64,000 bases of DNA from Rhodoblastus acidophilus (GTDB lineage Bacteria; Pseudomonadota; Alphaproteobacteria; Rhizobiales; Beijerinckiaceae): NCBI RefSeq assembly GCF_900187365.1, contig NZ_FYDG01000012.1, positions 38,317-102,316 of the forward strand, in the 5' to 3' direction. Shown here piece by piece: positions 10,557 to 20,209 of the stretch. Made by a program: the position numbers and the translations under genes. Positions within the stretch are counted from its first letter, which is position 1. The number at the start of each line of letters is the position of its first letter. The notes below the pieces were generated by a model, which saw nothing but the letters and a program-made list of their open reading frames with translations, was not told the origin of the DNA and ran no database searches.

Positions 10557-12986
10557 TCAGGCGCGCAAAACAGCTCCCGTCTTTTTCGCGACTTCGGCGA
10601 CGATCTTGCCGCTGAGGGCTTCGATCTCGACATCCGTCAGCGTTTTTTCGCGCGGTTGCAGGGTCACGTTGAGCGCCACCGATTTCTTGTCCGAGGGAAC
10701 GCCCGGACCTTCATAAAGATCGAACACACCGACATTGACGATCATTTGACGATCCGCGCCCTGCGCCGCCTTGATCAGATCGGCGGCCTTGACGCGCTTG
10801 TCGACGATAAAGGCGAAATCGCGCTCAAGCGGCTGGAAATCGGCCAGCTCCAGCTTCGGCTTGGCGCGGGTCGGCCGGTTTTTTGGCGCGGTCAGGGCGT
10901 CGAGCAGAATTTCGAACGCGACCAGCGGCCCGCTCACGCCCAGCGTCTCAAGCGCGCGCGGGTGCAGTTCGCCAAACCAGCCGACAATATTTTTCGGGCC
11001 GAATTGCAGCGTGGCGGAACGGCCGGGATGCAGGAAGGCCGGACCGCCGGGAACGAGTTGCACGGCTTGGGCCGAGACGCCAAGCACGGAAAGCAGGGCG
11101 AACACATCCGCCTTGACGTCGAACACATCGACGCTCGCCGTCTTGCCGTCCCAATGACGGCCGGCGCCCGCCGGCTTGGCGGTTCCGCGCCGCAGGGCGG
11201 CGGCGGCGGTGAACTGGCCGTCTTCGGCGTCGGTCTTGAACACCTGTCCGATCTCGAACACGGCGATATCGCCGAACCCGCGCGCGGCATTGTTCCTCGC
11301 GGCGTCGATCAAGCCGGGAACGAGGCTCGGACGCATGTCCGAGAGGTCGGCGGCGATGGGATTCGCCAGCGCCAGTTCCGGCGCGCCGCCGCCGAACAAC
11401 TCGGCCTCGGATTTGGAAATGAACGACCAGGTGACGGCCTCGACCATGCCGCGCGCCGCCAGCGCCCGGCGCGCGCCGCGCACACGACGCTGCAACAGGG
11501 TCAGAACCGGACCGGCCACGGCCCCCTTGCGCTCCAGCGGGGTGGGCGTGACGCGGTCAAGCCCGGCGAGGCGGATGATTTCCTCGACCAGATCAGCTTT
11601 GCCTTCGATATCGGGCCGCCAACTGGGGGCGCGAACCTGGAGATGGCCAGCGTTGCCCTGCGTCGCCGCGAGGGTGAAACCGAGTTCCTCCAGCGTGGCC
11701 TGCATGTCGCTGGGATCGAGCGCCACGCCCGTGAGCCGCTCCACTTCCGACAGCGGGAAATCAATCGGTTCAGCCGGCGCAGGCAGGGCGCCGGCGACCG
11801 CGATCTGCGAAGCTTCGCCGCCGCAGAGGTCGAGGACCATGCGCGTCGCCAGTTCGAGGCCGGGAACGGTGAAGGCGGGATCGACGCCGCGCTCGAAACG
11901 ATAGCGCGCGTCCGAGACAATGCCGAGTTTGCGGCCGGTCTGGGCGATATTGGCGGGATCCCACAAAGCCGATTCGATCAGCACGTCGGTGGTGGTCTCG
12001 TCGCAACCGGTGCTCTCGCCCCCCATCACGCCGGCCAGCGATTCAACGCCCTTGTCATCGGCGATGACCACGACGTTTTCATCCAAGGCGTAGGTCTTGC
12101 CGTCGAGCGCGACGAGGCTTTCGCCCGCTCTGGCGCGACGGATGATCAGGTCGCCCGCGACTTTTTTCGCGTCGAACACGTGCAGCGGGCGACCCCGGTC
12201 GAACGTCATGAAATTGGTGATGTCCACCAGCGCATTGATCGGGCGCAGACCAATGCTTTTCAGCCGCGCCTGCAGCCATTCCGGGCTGGGGCCGTTCTTG
12301 ACGCCGCGCACGAGGCGCAAGGCGAATAGCGGCGCGAGTTTTTGGTCTTCGGCGGCGAAATCCAGCTTCGGCGTCACCGGGCAGGGGAAGGCGCCGACGA
12401 CCGGGGCGGGCGCCTTGGTGGTCAGACAGCCCAGCGCCGCCGCCGCGAGATCGCGGGCGACGCCGAAAACGCTGGCGGCGTCGGAACGGTTGGGCGTCAG
12501 ATTGATGTCGATCAGCGGATCGTCCAGCCCGGCATAGGCGGCGTAAGGCGCGCCGACCGGCGCGTCTTCGGGCAATTCGAAAATGCCGCTGCTGTCGCCT
12601 TCAAGCCCCAACTCCTCCGGCGAACACATCATGCCGCCGGATTCGACGCCGCGAATGACGCCCTTGGCGATGGTGAAATTTTTGGCGGGAATGTAGGTCC
12701 CAGGCGGGGCGAACACGGTTTTCAGGCCGGCGCGGGCGTTGGGCGCGCCGCAGACCACCTGCAGCGGCTTGTCGTCGCCGACATCGACCTGGCAAACGCG
12801 CAGACGGTCGGCGTTGGGGTGCTGTTCCGCCGTCACGATGCGGGCGATGCGGAAACCTCCAAGGGTTTCCGCCGGATTTTCAAGGCCTTCGACCTCCAGG
12901 CCGATCCGGGTCAGGGTGTCGGCGATTTCGGTCAGCGAGGCTTGGGTGTCGAGGTGGCTTTTCAGCCAGGAGAGCGTGAATTTCAT
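10557..12986 (-). CDS. pheT: Phenylalanyl-tRNA synthetase beta subunit
   Basis: 809-aa beta chain of the (alpha-beta)2 enzyme that charges tRNA-Phe. Domains in order: N-terminal MKFTLSWLKSHLDT, an OB-fold tRNA-binding (EMAP-like) domain about residues 40-150, B3/B4 editing domain (SDARYRFERGVDP region about 355-370), B5 domain, catalytic-like core, and a C-terminal ferredoxin-fold anticodon-binding domain (FPLERDFAFIVD-type strand, here FQPLERDFAFIVDKRV). Starts 24 bases after pheS, so the two form one operon. In many proteobacteria ihfA follows pheT; here ihfA is at 26.9 kb instead and a VOC gene takes that position. Confidence 0.95.
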   Translation of the reverse strand: MKFTLSWLKSHLDTQASLTEIADTLTRIGLEVEGLENPAETLGGFRIARIVTAEQHPNADRLRVCQVDVGDDKPLQVVCGAPNARAGLKTVFAPPGTYIPAKNFTIAKGVIRGVESGGMMCSPEELGLEGDSSGIFELPEDAPVGAPYAAYAGLDDPLIDINLTPNRSDAASVFGVARDLAAAALGCLTTKAPAPVVGAFPCPVTPKLDFAAEDQKLAPLFALRLVRGVKNGPSPEWLQARLKSIGLRPINALVDITNFMTFDRGRPLHVFDAKKVAGDLIIRRARAGESLVALDGKTYALDENVVVIADDKGVESLAGVMGGESTGCDETTTDVLIESALWDPANIAQTGRKLGIVSDARYRFERGVDPAFTVPGLELATRMVLDLCGGEASQIAVAGALPAPAEPIDFPLSEVERLTGVALDPSDMQATLEELGFTLAATQGNAGHLQVRAPSWRPDIEGKADLVEEIIRLAGLDRVTPTPLERKGAVAGPVLTLLQRRVRGARRALAARGMVEAVTWSFISKSEAELFGGGAPELALANPIAADLSDMRPSLVPGLIDAARNNAARGFGDIAVFEIGQVFKTDAEDGQFTAAAALRRGTAKPAGAGRHWDGKTASVDVFDVKADVFALLSVLGVSAQAVQLVPGGPAFLHPGRSATLQFGPKNIVGWFGELHPRALETLGVSGPLVAFEILLDALTAPKNRPTRAKPKLELADFQPLERDFAFIVDKRVKAADLIKAAQGADRQMIVNVGVFDLYEGPGVPSDKKSVALNVTLQPREKTLTDVEIEALSGKIVAEVAKKTGAVLRA

Positions 12987-13010
12987 CGTCTATCTCTGAA
13001 AAGCGCCAGG

Positions 13011-14093
13011 TCAGCTCGAAAGGCCGCCCGCGAGCGTCGGCAGGTCGAGGGGCCGGAAACCGTAGTGCTGCAACCAGCGCACATCGGCTTCAAAGAAGGC
13101 GCGCAGGTCGTTCATGCCATATTTCAGCATGGCGATGCGGTCGATGCCCATGCCCCAGGCGAAGCCCTGGAACTCGTCCGGATCGAGGCCGCAATTGCGC
13201 AGCACATTGGGGTGAACCATGCCGCAGCCCAGAATCTCGAGCCAGTCGTCGCCCTCGCCGAAGCGCATGTCGCCGCCTTTGCGCGAGCACTGAATGTCGA
13301 CTTCGGCGGACGGCTCGGTGAAGGGGAAGAAGCTGGGACGGAAGCGCATCTTCACGTTAGGCACTTCGAAGAAGGTCTTGCAGAATTCTTCGAGCACCCA
13401 TTTGAGGTGGCCCATATGCGCCTTGCGGTCGATGACGAGGCCTTCGACCTGATGGAACATCGGCGTGTGCGTCTGGTCGGAATCGCAGCGATAGGTGCGG
13501 CCCGGGCAGATCACGCGGATCGGCGGCGGATTCTTCAGCATGGTGCGCACCTGCACCGGCGAAGTGTGGGTGCGCAAAAGCTTGCGCTCGCCATTGGCCT
13601 TGCGGTTGAAGAAAAACGTGTCGTGCATTTCGCGCGCGGGATGGCCAGGCGGGAAGTTCAGCTTGGTGAAATTGTAATCGTCGCTTTCGACGTCCGGGCC
13701 TTCGGCGATGGAAAAACCCATATCGCTGAAAATGGCCGTGAGTTCATCCATCACCTGCGAAATCGGATGGATGCGTCCGGCTTCCAGACCGCTGGCGCGG
13801 GTCGGCAGCGTCACGTCGAGAGTTTCACTCGCCAGACGGGCTTCGAGCGCGGCCTCTTTCAACACGGTTTTCCGCGCGGACAGCGCCTCGCCCACCTTGT
13901 CCTTCAGCGCGTTGATCCTGGCGCCTTCGCTCTTGCGCTCGTCCGGCGACATTTTGCCGAGCGTCGCCAGCAGCGCGGAGATGGAGCCTTTCTTGCCGAG
14001 CGCGGCGACGCGAACGTTTTCCAGCGCGGCCTCATCAGCGGCGGCGTCAATGGCGGCGAGGGTTTCGGCTTCGAGTTTTTGCAGATCGGACAT
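13011..14093 (-). CDS. pheS: Phenylalanyl-tRNA synthetase alpha subunit
   Basis: 360-aa catalytic subunit with an N-terminal coiled coil (residues about 1-85) and a class II synthetase core. Visible motifs: [46 protein letters not shown] (given in parts), motif 2 in [17 protein letters not shown], and motif 3 in [14 protein letters not shown]. The C-terminal segment [18 protein letters not shown] fits the family. The ATG at 14093 ([10 protein letters not shown]) is chosen; an in-frame upstream ATG would start inside the terminator hairpin. Lies downstream of rplT behind a hairpin. Confidence 0.95.
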   Translation of the reverse strand: MSDLQKLEAETLAAIDAAADEAALENVRVAALGKKGSISALLATLGKMSPDERKSEGARINALKDKVGEALSARKTVLKEAALEARLASETLDVTLPTRASGLEAGRIHPISQVMDELTAIFSDMGFSIAEGPDVESDDYNFTKLNFPPGHPAREMHDTFFFNRKANGERKLLRTHTSPVQVRTMLKNPPPIRVICPGRTYRCDSDQTHTPMFHQVEGLVIDRKAHMGHLKWVLEEFCKTFFEVPNVKMRFRPSFFPFTEPSAEVDIQCSRKGGDMRFGEGDDWLEILGCGMVHPNVLRNCGLDPDEFQGFAWGMGIDRIAMLKYGMNDLRAFFEADVRWLQHYGFRPLDLPTLAGGLSS

Positions 14094-14146
14094 TTGTGAA
14101 CCTTGCTTTGCTGCGCGTAATGCCATGCGGAAGGAAGGCTGGAAAG

Positions 14147-14177
14147 CAAAAAAGCCCGCCGGGTCGCGGCGGGCTTT
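14147..14177 (-). terminator. Hairpin terminator (possible attenuator) between rplT and pheS
   Basis: On the minus strand a perfect 10-bp stem (AAAGCCCGCC with GGCGGGCTTT, 14151-14160 and 14168-14177) is followed by a run of six T, the classical intrinsic form. It sits 21 bases after the rplT stop and 54 bases before pheS. It may simply end the rpmI-rplT transcript or modulate read-through into pheST; no Phe-rich leader peptide like E. coli pheM is visible. Confidence 0.8.
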
Positions 14178-14198
14178 GATCTGAGTCGCGAGCCGCGA

Positions 14199-14564
14199 TC
14201 AGGCGGCGGCCGGCAGGGCGGCCTTGGCCTTTTCCACGATGGCCGCGAACGCCGTCGGCTCGGAAATGGCGAGCTCGGAGAGCACCTTGCGGTCCACTTC
14301 GACGCCGGCCTTGGCGAGGCCGTCGATGAAGCGGCTGTAGGTCAGGCCGAACTCACGCACGGCGGCGTTGAGGCGCTGGATCCACAGGGCGCGCATGGTG
14401 CGCTTCTTGGCGCGACGGTCGCGCGTCGCATATTGCATCGAGCGGTCGACGGCGGCCTTGGCGGCGCGGATGGTGTTCTTGCGGCGGCCATAGAAACCCT
14501 TGGCGGCCTTGAAAACTTTCTTGTGCTTGGCGTGCGAGGTGACGCCGCGTTTGACGCGAGCCAT
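14199..14564 (-). CDS. rplT: 50S ribosomal protein L20
   Basis: 121-aa 23S rRNA-binding protein, essential for early 50S assembly. Start [21 protein letters not shown] and the motif [19 protein letters not shown] are diagnostic; [28 protein letters not shown] completes the C-terminal domain. Forms an operon with rpmI 40 bases upstream. A terminator follows. Confidence 0.97.
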   Translation of the reverse strand: MARVKRGVTSHAKHKKVFKAAKGFYGRRKNTIRAAKAAVDRSMQYATRDRRAKKRTMRALWIQRLNAAVREFGLTYSRFIDGLAKAGVEVDRKVLSELAISEPTAFAAIVEKAKAALPAAA

Positions 14565-14604
14565 GGATGATCTCCAGTTTTACGAGTTGCGGACGGGCTG
14601 GGGA

Positions 14605-14805
14605 TCAGCCGTTGGGCAGGAAGAATTTCTTGACGTTGTCCCCGTCGGTCTTGAACATGACGTTCGTGCCGCGCAGATTGCGGATCTGCTTGTTGGTCCG
14701 CTTGATCATCCCATGGCGCTTGCCGCGCTGGGCATAGACCACCTTGCCGGTGCCGGTGATCTTGAAGCGCTTTTTCGCGCCGGATTTGGTCTTCAGCTTG
14801 GGCAT
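14605..14805 (-). CDS. rpmI: 50S ribosomal protein L35
   Basis: 66-aa basic ribosomal protein: [22 protein letters not shown] start and a [12 protein letters not shown] stretch. First gene of rpmI-rplT. In the usual arrangement infC lies directly upstream; here infC is about 1.7 kb away with a transporter and a DUF2256 gene in between, so rpmI probably has its own promoter around 14820-14900. Confidence 0.97.
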   Translation of the reverse strand: MPKLKTKSGAKKRFKITGTGKVVYAQRGKRHGMIKRTNKQIRNLRGTNVMFKTDGDNVKKFFLPNG

Positions 14806-14906
14806 TTTGCTCTCTCAATTTTTGGGCGTTGCAGCCCGATGTTTCGGCAGGAGCCAAAAAACCCGCCACGGCAGCCCTTACTCAGCCGGGCGGATTGAGG
14901 GGGCGC

Positions 14907-15092
14907 TTATAAGGGAGAAAACGCGTCCTTGGCAAGAGGCTCGGCGGTTTTATTGCGATTCCGCCGGCAGCGTTCGGAGCAATAGACCACCTCATCCCAG
15001 ACCGCAGCCCACTTCCGCCTCCACGTGAACGGGCGGTTGCAAACCGGACAGGTCTTGGTCGGCAAATCGCGCTTGGCGGTTCCGCGCGGCAT
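14907..15092 (-). CDS. DUF2256 domain protein (small zinc-ribbon type)
   Basis: 61-aa protein starting [18 protein letters not shown], with the DUF2256 signature: CPVC, then [24 protein letters not shown]. Four cysteines (CxxC ... CxxxC) probably bind zinc. Function unknown; the family often neighbours cryptochrome/photolyase genes, none of which is here. It begins 2 bases after the MFS transporter stop, with GGAG at the end of that gene serving as ribosome site, so the two are cotranscribed. Confidence 0.85.
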   Translation of the reverse strand: MPRGTAKRDLPTKTCPVCNRPFTWRRKWAAVWDEVVYCSERCRRNRNKTAEPLAKDAFSPL

Positions 15093-15094
15093 CG

Positions 15095-16426
15095 TTACTC
15101 CAGTTCCGCCATGGCCTCGCGGTCGAGCATCGACGTCTTCTTGGTGTCCGGCACGAAAAAATAGACCAGCAGCGAGCAGCAGATCACGGCGCTGGCGTAA
15201 TAATAAAAGCCGCTTTCCACGCCCTGGGACTTGAACCAGAGCGCGACATATTCCGCCGTGCCTCCGAAAAAGGAAACCGCGACCGCATAGGGGAGACCGA
15301 CGCCGGTCGCGCGCAGCGCGGCTGGAAAAAGCTCGGCCTTCACCACGGCGTTGATCGAGGTGTAGGGCGCGGTCATGATCCAGCCAAGCGCCACCAGGAA
15401 AAAGGCCTGCCAGGGGCCATGGGCATGTTGCAGCGTCGAGAGCAGGGGAACCGTACCAAGCGTGCCCATCACGCCGAACGCCAGCAGCACCGGCCGACGG
15501 CCGATGCGATCGGACAATGCGCCATAAAGCGGCTGGATGCATAAAGCGAACACCAGAGCGCCCGCGCTGACCCAGGTGCTCTCCTTGTCGCTCAGACCGA
15601 CCGTCAGCTTCAGGAATTTCTGGATGTAGATTGTCCAGAGATAAAAGGCGAGCGTGCCGCCCATGGTCAGGCCGACCACGATCGCCGCCTCGCGCTTATG
15701 TCTCCACAACGCCCGGAGACCGCCTTGCGCCCGTTCTTGCGCCCCTTGCGCCTTGGCCGATTTGAAAGCTGGCGTCTCCTCGAGATCGCGCCGCATCCAC
15801 AGGGCGAACAACGCGAGGCCCGCGCCGATGACAAAGGGGATGCGCCAGCCGAAAGAGCGCAACTCCTCGGGCGTCAGCAGCAGATTTTGCAGCACCAGCA
15901 GCACCGCGAGCGCGCCGAGCTGCCCCCCGATCAGCGTCACATACAGAAAACTCGAATAGAAACCGCGGCGCGAACTCTCACCCATTTCGGCGACATAAGT
16001 GGCGCTGGCGCCATATTCGCCGCCGAGACTCAGGCCCTGGATCAAACGCGCGAACATCAACGCCGCCGGCGCGAGCACGCCAATCTCGGCATAAGTTGGC
16101 GTCGCCGCGATCAGCAGCGAGCCGCCGCACATCATCAGCACCGACAGCATCAGCGAGCGGCGCCGGCCGTAACGATCGCCGATCAGGCCGAACAGCCAAC
16201 CGCCAATCGGCCGCATAAAAAAGCCAAGCGCAAAAATGCCGGCGGAGGACAGCATTTGCGCGGTTTCATCGGATTTGGGGAAGAAGGACGGCGCGAAATA
16301 GAGCGAGAAAGCCGCGTAGACATAAAAGTCGTAATATTCGACGAGATTGCCGAGCGATCCTACAATAATGGACTTGAGCCGCGCAGGATCGATTTTTTCG
16401 GTCGTCGCCGGCTGCGCTTCGGTCAT
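15095..16426 (-). CDS. MFS transporter, metabolite:H+ symporter (KgtP-like)
   Basis: 443-aa, twelve-helix major facilitator of the MHS family (2-oxoglutarate/dicarboxylate permease group). The N-terminal [20 protein letters not shown] and [15 protein letters not shown] motifs, the loop-2 signature [12 protein letters not shown] (residues about 83-94), and [21 protein letters not shown] (about 127-147) are typical of KgtP-like permeases. Expected substrate: 2-oxoglutarate or a related carboxylate, not certain. It separates infC from rpmI-rplT-pheST, an unusual position. Confidence 0.85.
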   Translation of the reverse strand: MTEAQPATTEKIDPARLKSIIVGSLGNLVEYYDFYVYAAFSLYFAPSFFPKSDETAQMLSSAGIFALGFFMRPIGGWLFGLIGDRYGRRRSLMLSVLMMCGGSLLIAATPTYAEIGVLAPAALMFARLIQGLSLGGEYGASATYVAEMGESSRRGFYSSFLYVTLIGGQLGALAVLLVLQNLLLTPEELRSFGWRIPFVIGAGLALFALWMRRDLEETPAFKSAKAQGAQERAQGGLRALWRHKREAAIVVGLTMGGTLAFYLWTIYIQKFLKLTVGLSDKESTWVSAGALVFALCIQPLYGALSDRIGRRPVLLAFGVMGTLGTVPLLSTLQHAHGPWQAFFLVALGWIMTAPYTSINAVVKAELFPAALRATGVGLPYAVAVSFFGGTAEYVALWFKSQGVESGFYYYASAVICCSLLVYFFVPDTKKTSMLDREAMAELE

Positions 16427-16488
16427 TCCGTTCTCCCGCTTGCGATTCCAAGCGGGAGAATGAAGTTAAGTTGCGCCGCGAGCAAACT

Positions 16489-17028
16489 TTATTTGGGCGC
16501 CAACACCATGATCATCTGGCGGCCGTCGAGGGAAGGCTCCAGTTCGATCTTGGCGATCGCCGCGGTTTCGATCTTGACGCGTTCGAGCACCTTGAAACCG
16601 AGATCCTGGTGGGCCATTTCGCGGCCGCGGAAGCGCAGCACGAATTTGACCTTGTCGCCATCCTCGAAGAAGCGTTTCACCGCCTTCATCTTGGTGTCGT
16701 AGTCATGGTCGTCGATGCCGGGACGGAGCTTGATCTCCTTGATCTCGACGACTTTCTGCTTTTTGCGGGCCTCGGCGGCCTTTTTCTGCTCGTTAAAACG
16801 ATATTTGCCGTAATCGAGGATTTTGCAAACGGGAGGGCTGGCGTTGGGGACGATCTCGACAAGATCGAGGCCTTCCTCTTCGGCGAGCTGCAGAGCCGCC
16901 AGCGTTTCGAGAACGCCACGGTTCTGGCCCTCCGAATCGATCAGCTGGACTTCGCGAACTCGAATTTCCCGGTTGGTGCGGGGTCCCTCCTTCTGCGGAA
17001 CCGGGGGGGCTTTCATGGGACGGCGAAT
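16489..17028 (-). CDS. infC: Translation initiation factor IF-3 (ATT start codon)
   Basis: 179-aa factor that binds the 30S subunit and proofreads start-codon selection. N-domain: [22 protein letters not shown]; linker rich in [15 protein letters not shown]-domain: [45 protein letters not shown] (given as one description of residues about 95-140). The first ATG is at 17016. However, AAGGAG (17037-17042) lies eight bases before an in-frame ATT at 17026-17028 and twenty before the ATG, and the added residues (IRRP read as MRRP) match alphaproteobacterial IF-3. ATT starts in infC underlie known autoregulation: IF-3 discriminates against its own start. Confidence 0.93.
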   Translation of the reverse strand: MRRPMKAPPVPQKEGPRTNREIRVREVQLIDSEGQNRGVLETLAALQLAEEEGLDLVEIVPNASPPVCKILDYGKYRFNEQKKAAEARKKQKVVEIKEIKLRPGIDDHDYDTKMKAVKRFFEDGDKVKFVLRFRGREMAHQDLGFKVLERVKIETAAIAKIELEPSLDGRQMIMVLAPK

Positions 17029-17208
17029 GGCGTGCTCTCCTTGGCAGTAAACGGATCAGTCCGGATGGGGCCGGGGCGCCTAAAGCGAAAATCCCCGCGA
17101 CCGAAACCACGAGGACCGAACCGGAAGGTTACATTGTGGCGATTTGCCAAGAAGTCAACGCGTTTTGCACGATGACCGAAATATTTTGACCTGGATCATG
17201 CTTGAGCG

Positions 17209-18372
17209 TCACACTGCGCCAAAATGACGCGCATAGGTCGCCAAGGTCAGCGCGCTCATGCGTTCCGAGGAAAAAGCCCGCGCATTTTCGGTGGCGCGCA
17301 GGGCCATGCGCTCGCGCCGCGTCGCACCGAGCCGCAGGGCCTCCTCGGCGGCGCGAGCGAGAGACGACGGCGAATCCGGGGCGATGATCCACCCGGTTCG
17401 CTTGGCCGGATCAACCTGTGGCGGCGCCAGTACGGTTTCCACGCTTTGGTCCGCCGCGCTTTGCAGAACCGCCGTCGGCGCGCCGAGCGCCTGCGTTTCA
17501 ACGGCCACGCGGGGGTCGGCCGCAGGCGTGGCGACCAGAACGCTGGCGACGCACGCGACGGCTCTGTCGCCGCCGGCCACGCGCATCACATGTCGATCGA
17601 GCCCCATTTGACGCGCCTCGGCCTCAAATGGCCCGGACGTCAGGTCAGCGCCCTCGACGTCCCGCCAGACGAAGCGCGCTTCCTGCGCCTCGTTCTCGAA
17701 GACATTCCGCTTGGCCAATTGCTGGGCCGCCGCCAGGAAGAATTTTTGGCGGTCCCCGGGCAGGTCGAGTCCCACCACCAGCCGCTCATGCGGACGAACG
17801 CCCCAGCCCTCGCGCAGCTTTCTGACGCGTTCGGAATCGATCGCCTGCGCCGCGCAGGCGCGAAGATCGACGCCCCGCAGGCCGCGGACAAAGCGCCGGG
17901 CGAGATGCGGCCAAGCGGCCTCGGCCCCATCCAGCGCCTCCTGACTGAAGAATATGAGGGTGTCGGCTTCGATCGCGGCCGGGCCAAAATCCTCGGCGAT
18001 CAAGGGAATTCGCAACCGACGCGCCGCATGCAGCGCCGCTGCGAAGCCAGCCTCGCCGCGCACGTGGATCAATTCCGCCCCTTCGCTTTGCGCCAGGGCC
18101 GTGAGACGGCTGCGGTTGAATGACAAGGTGAGAGGATTGCGGGGCGTGAGGTCGAACGGCAGGAAGACTCCGCCGCGCGCTTGCAATTCGCTGACCAGCG
18201 CGCCTTCGCCGCCGGCCACCAACGCCCGCGCGCCCGCCTCCTCAAGGGCCGCCGCGATTTCGATGCAGGCGGAGGCGTCCGGTCCGGGCTCGAGCGTGGC
18301 GATCAGTTGCAGGATCGTGCGCCCGGCCAGAAGCTGATGATCAGCGTTGTCCTCGTCGCCCCATGGCGTCAT
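17209..18372 (-). CDS. Glycosyltransferase-like protein (GT-B fold, family 4 type)
   Basis: 387-aa protein with two Rossmann halves. The N-terminal half has ILQLIATLEPGPDASACIEIAAALEEAGARALV and an AELIHVRGEAGFAAALHAARRL segment; the C-terminal half has GVRPHERLVVGLDLPGDRQKFFLAAAQQL and ends with the typical tail 'RRERMALRATENARAFSSERM'. The usual EGFG-type nucleotide-sugar motif is degenerate (VAVETQALGAPTAVL instead), so activity or donor cannot be inferred; a surface-polysaccharide role is plausible. The ATG at 18372 has GGAGAGG six to nine bases upstream. Divergent from the alpha/beta hydrolase. Confidence 0.6.
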   Translation of the reverse strand: MTPWGDEDNADHQLLAGRTILQLIATLEPGPDASACIEIAAALEEAGARALVAGGEGALVSELQARGGVFLPFDLTPRNPLTLSFNRSRLTALAQSEGAELIHVRGEAGFAAALHAARRLRIPLIAEDFGPAAIEADTLIFFSQEALDGAEAAWPHLARRFVRGLRGVDLRACAAQAIDSERVRKLREGWGVRPHERLVVGLDLPGDRQKFFLAAAQQLAKRNVFENEAQEARFVWRDVEGADLTSGPFEAEARQMGLDRHVMRVAGGDRAVACVASVLVATPAADPRVAVETQALGAPTAVLQSAADQSVETVLAPPQVDPAKRTGWIIAPDSPSSLARAAEEALRLGATRRERMALRATENARAFSSERMSALTLATYARHFGAV

Positions 18373-18510
18373 AAAGCCTCTCCGGCTAGACCCGAGCGCG
18401 ACAAGGGATCGCCGCTGTCCGGGCTCCTGCGTAAACACACAAGGCTAACCATGAATTCGTTACCAACGCATTCATGGCCGGGGAAACACATCGGACGCAC
18501 GGGATGACTC

Positions 18511-19275
18511 ATGACACAAGCCCCGCAGTTCTTCTCTCCTGAACCTGGACAGCCGCGCCTGGCTTTTCTTTCGCGGGCGGGCGCCGTTGGACCCGGCCTG
18601 TTCTGGCTTGGCGGTTACCGCTCGGACATGCGGGGATCGAAAGCGACATTCGTCGACGGCTTTGCAGCGGAACGTGGCAAGCCCTGCCTGCGCTTCGATT
18701 ATTCCGGCCATGGCGAATCGGACGGCGAATTCACCGATGGGACCATCGGGCTTTGGGCCGACCAAGCCTGCCAGATTTTTCGCGCTCTCACACAGGGGCC
18801 GCAAATCGTGATCGGCTCGTCCATGGGCGGGTGGATCGCGCTGTTGCTGGCGCGCGCGCTGGCGAGGCTGGGAGAGACCAGCCGCCTGGCGGGCATGATC
18901 CTGATCGCGCCGGCGCCGGATTTTTCCGAAGAACTGATCTGGCCCAATCTTCCGGATCCGGTGCGCCAGACCCTGGCGCGCGACGGCGTCTGGCGCGACG
19001 AGCAAAATGTCTTCACCAGAGAATTCTTCGAGGACGGGCGGCGAAACGCGGTTCTCGGCGGCGAAGTCCGCACAGGGTGCCCGGTCCGCATTCTCCAGGG
19101 CATGAAGGACGAATCCGTGCCGTGGCGCCATGGGCTGAAGCTGCTGGAGCACCTCGCCGCCGATCCCGCGACGCTGACCCTGATCCGTGACGGCGACCAT
19201 CGCCTCTGCCGTGCTCAAGATCTGGAGTTGCTGCGGGAAGCGCTGGCGCAAATGGATGGCGGCGCGGCGCGATAA
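18511..19275 (+). CDS. Alpha/beta hydrolase
   Basis: 254-aa serine hydrolase. The nucleophile elbow is GSSMGGW at residues about 107-113; an upstream RFDYSGHGESDGEF motif holds the oxyanion region. A C-terminal GMKDESVPW (acid, Asp) and DGDHRL (His) complete the triad. Resembles the ABHD10/thioesterase-like carboxylesterase group. No signal peptide; cytosolic. Substrate not predictable. Confidence 0.85.
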   Translation: MTQAPQFFSPEPGQPRLAFLSRAGAVGPGLFWLGGYRSDMRGSKATFVDGFAAERGKPCLRFDYSGHGESDGEFTDGTIGLWADQACQIFRALTQGPQIVIGSSMGGWIALLLARALARLGETSRLAGMILIAPAPDFSEELIWPNLPDPVRQTLARDGVWRDEQNVFTREFFEDGRRNAVLGGEVRTGCPVRILQGMKDESVPWRHGLKLLEHLAADPATLTLIRDGDHRLCRAQDLELLREALAQMDGGAAR

Positions 19276-19375
19276 AGAGTTTGTTAAGGTAAAAATGTTG
19301 TCCTTGTAGCAACGGGGTGGCGCCGGACCGCGCCGCCGCCGAGCATGCGATCGATTTGGCGCAGCGAGGGACGAC

Positions 19376-19795
19376 ATGTTCATCGAAGGACAGTCGCAAC
19401 GGGTCGTGCTCGAATGGAGTCTTCCCATCGTGCATGATTGTCTGAGGGAATTTTACGTCCAGTATGTCCCTCTGCGCTCGGCCAGCTTCAAGCAACTCAC
19501 TCAGCTTCACTTCACGCTTTGGGCCTCGCTTGTGCGGGGCGACTTTGAAGCCGCCCGGGCGGACGAAGCGAAGCTGGCGACTACGGCGGCCAGCCTTGGG
19601 CTTGACGTCGCCGTTTGCGGGGCCGCCAATCGGTACGTCGCGGCCGAACTGCTCGATCTGTCGCTTCGCCGCTTCCGCCGCATGCCGGAAGAGTCGAAAA
19701 CGAACAACCAGACTCTGCTCGCCATTCTCATGCATTTGAACCGGAACGCCGCGCCTTCCCACGCCTCCGCGACGGCCTTCAGGCAGGCGGCGTGA
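19376..19795 (+). CDS. Hypothetical all-helical protein (139 aa)
   Basis: I do not recognise a family with confidence. The protein is predicted almost entirely helical. The middle part (LHFTLWASLVRGDFEAARADEAKLATTAASLGLD, described here in pieces as residues about 43-77) has the spacing 'W-x-x-L-x-x-G-x-F ... LGL ... Y' seen in protoglobin or sensor-globin regions of alphaproteobacterial chemotaxis proteins, but no proximal haem histidine is evident. Lies between the hydrolase gene and tRNA-Leu; own start ATG, normal codon use. Confidence 0.5.
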   Translation: MFIEGQSQRVVLEWSLPIVHDCLREFYVQYVPLRSASFKQLTQLHFTLWASLVRGDFEAARADEAKLATTAASLGLDVAVCGAANRYVAAELLDLSLRRFRRMPEESKTNNQTLLAILMHLNRNAAPSHASATAFRQAA

Positions 19796-19863
19796 CATTT
19801 TCTTGAAAAAGCCGCCCTTACGCTGTTGACATGAACCGCCGCCCCCCATAGAAGACGCCTCGG

Positions 19864-19950
19864 GCCCAGGTGGCGGAATTGGTAGACGCACCAGCTTCAG
19901 GTGCTGGCGTTCGCAAGGACGTGGAGGTTCGAGTCCTCTCCTGGGCACCA
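19864..19950 (+). tRNA. tRNA-Leu (CAG)
   Basis: 87 nt including the encoded CCA. Acceptor stem GCCCAGG/CCTGGGC, D-loop GGTAGACGC region, anticodon arm CCAGC-TTCAGGT-GCTGG with anticodon CAG, a long variable arm typical of leucine tRNAs, T-arm GAGGTTCGAGTCCTC. Confidence 0.96.
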
Positions 19951-20209
19951 ACTCTTTTTCATAGGGAGTTGGCGCCGCCCTCTCCTAAATCGATAACTTT
20001 GTCATTCTACCGCTGTTCTCGGCGGCGTTCGGGTTTGACCTTCGAGCCTCTTCAAACGGCCATCGCCAGTTCTGGCGCCGCATCAACGGATCGATGGGCC
20101 ATGCCCAGACGAACGAGGGGCGCAACGACCATTGGCGCCAGCGACGGGCGATCCCCCGACGATCCTCCCGAGAATTCATGCGCTCTCCGCGAATCGCCCT
20201 GCGTCCATT
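19951..20209. other. Intergenic stretch between tRNA-Leu and the serC leader
   Basis: No gene recognised. A T-run (ACTCTTTTTCAT) directly follows the tRNA and may end its transcript. Promoter for serC expected here; no convincing -35/-10 pair found by eye. Confidence 0.35.

Noticed and set aside
10551..14099. Long plus-strand frames opposite pheT and pheS (592 and 585 codons)
   Set aside because: Antisense shadows of pheT and pheS; no recognisable protein features.
14093..14198. pheM-like leader peptide
   Set aside because: No short ORF rich in phenylalanine codons lies before the hairpin.
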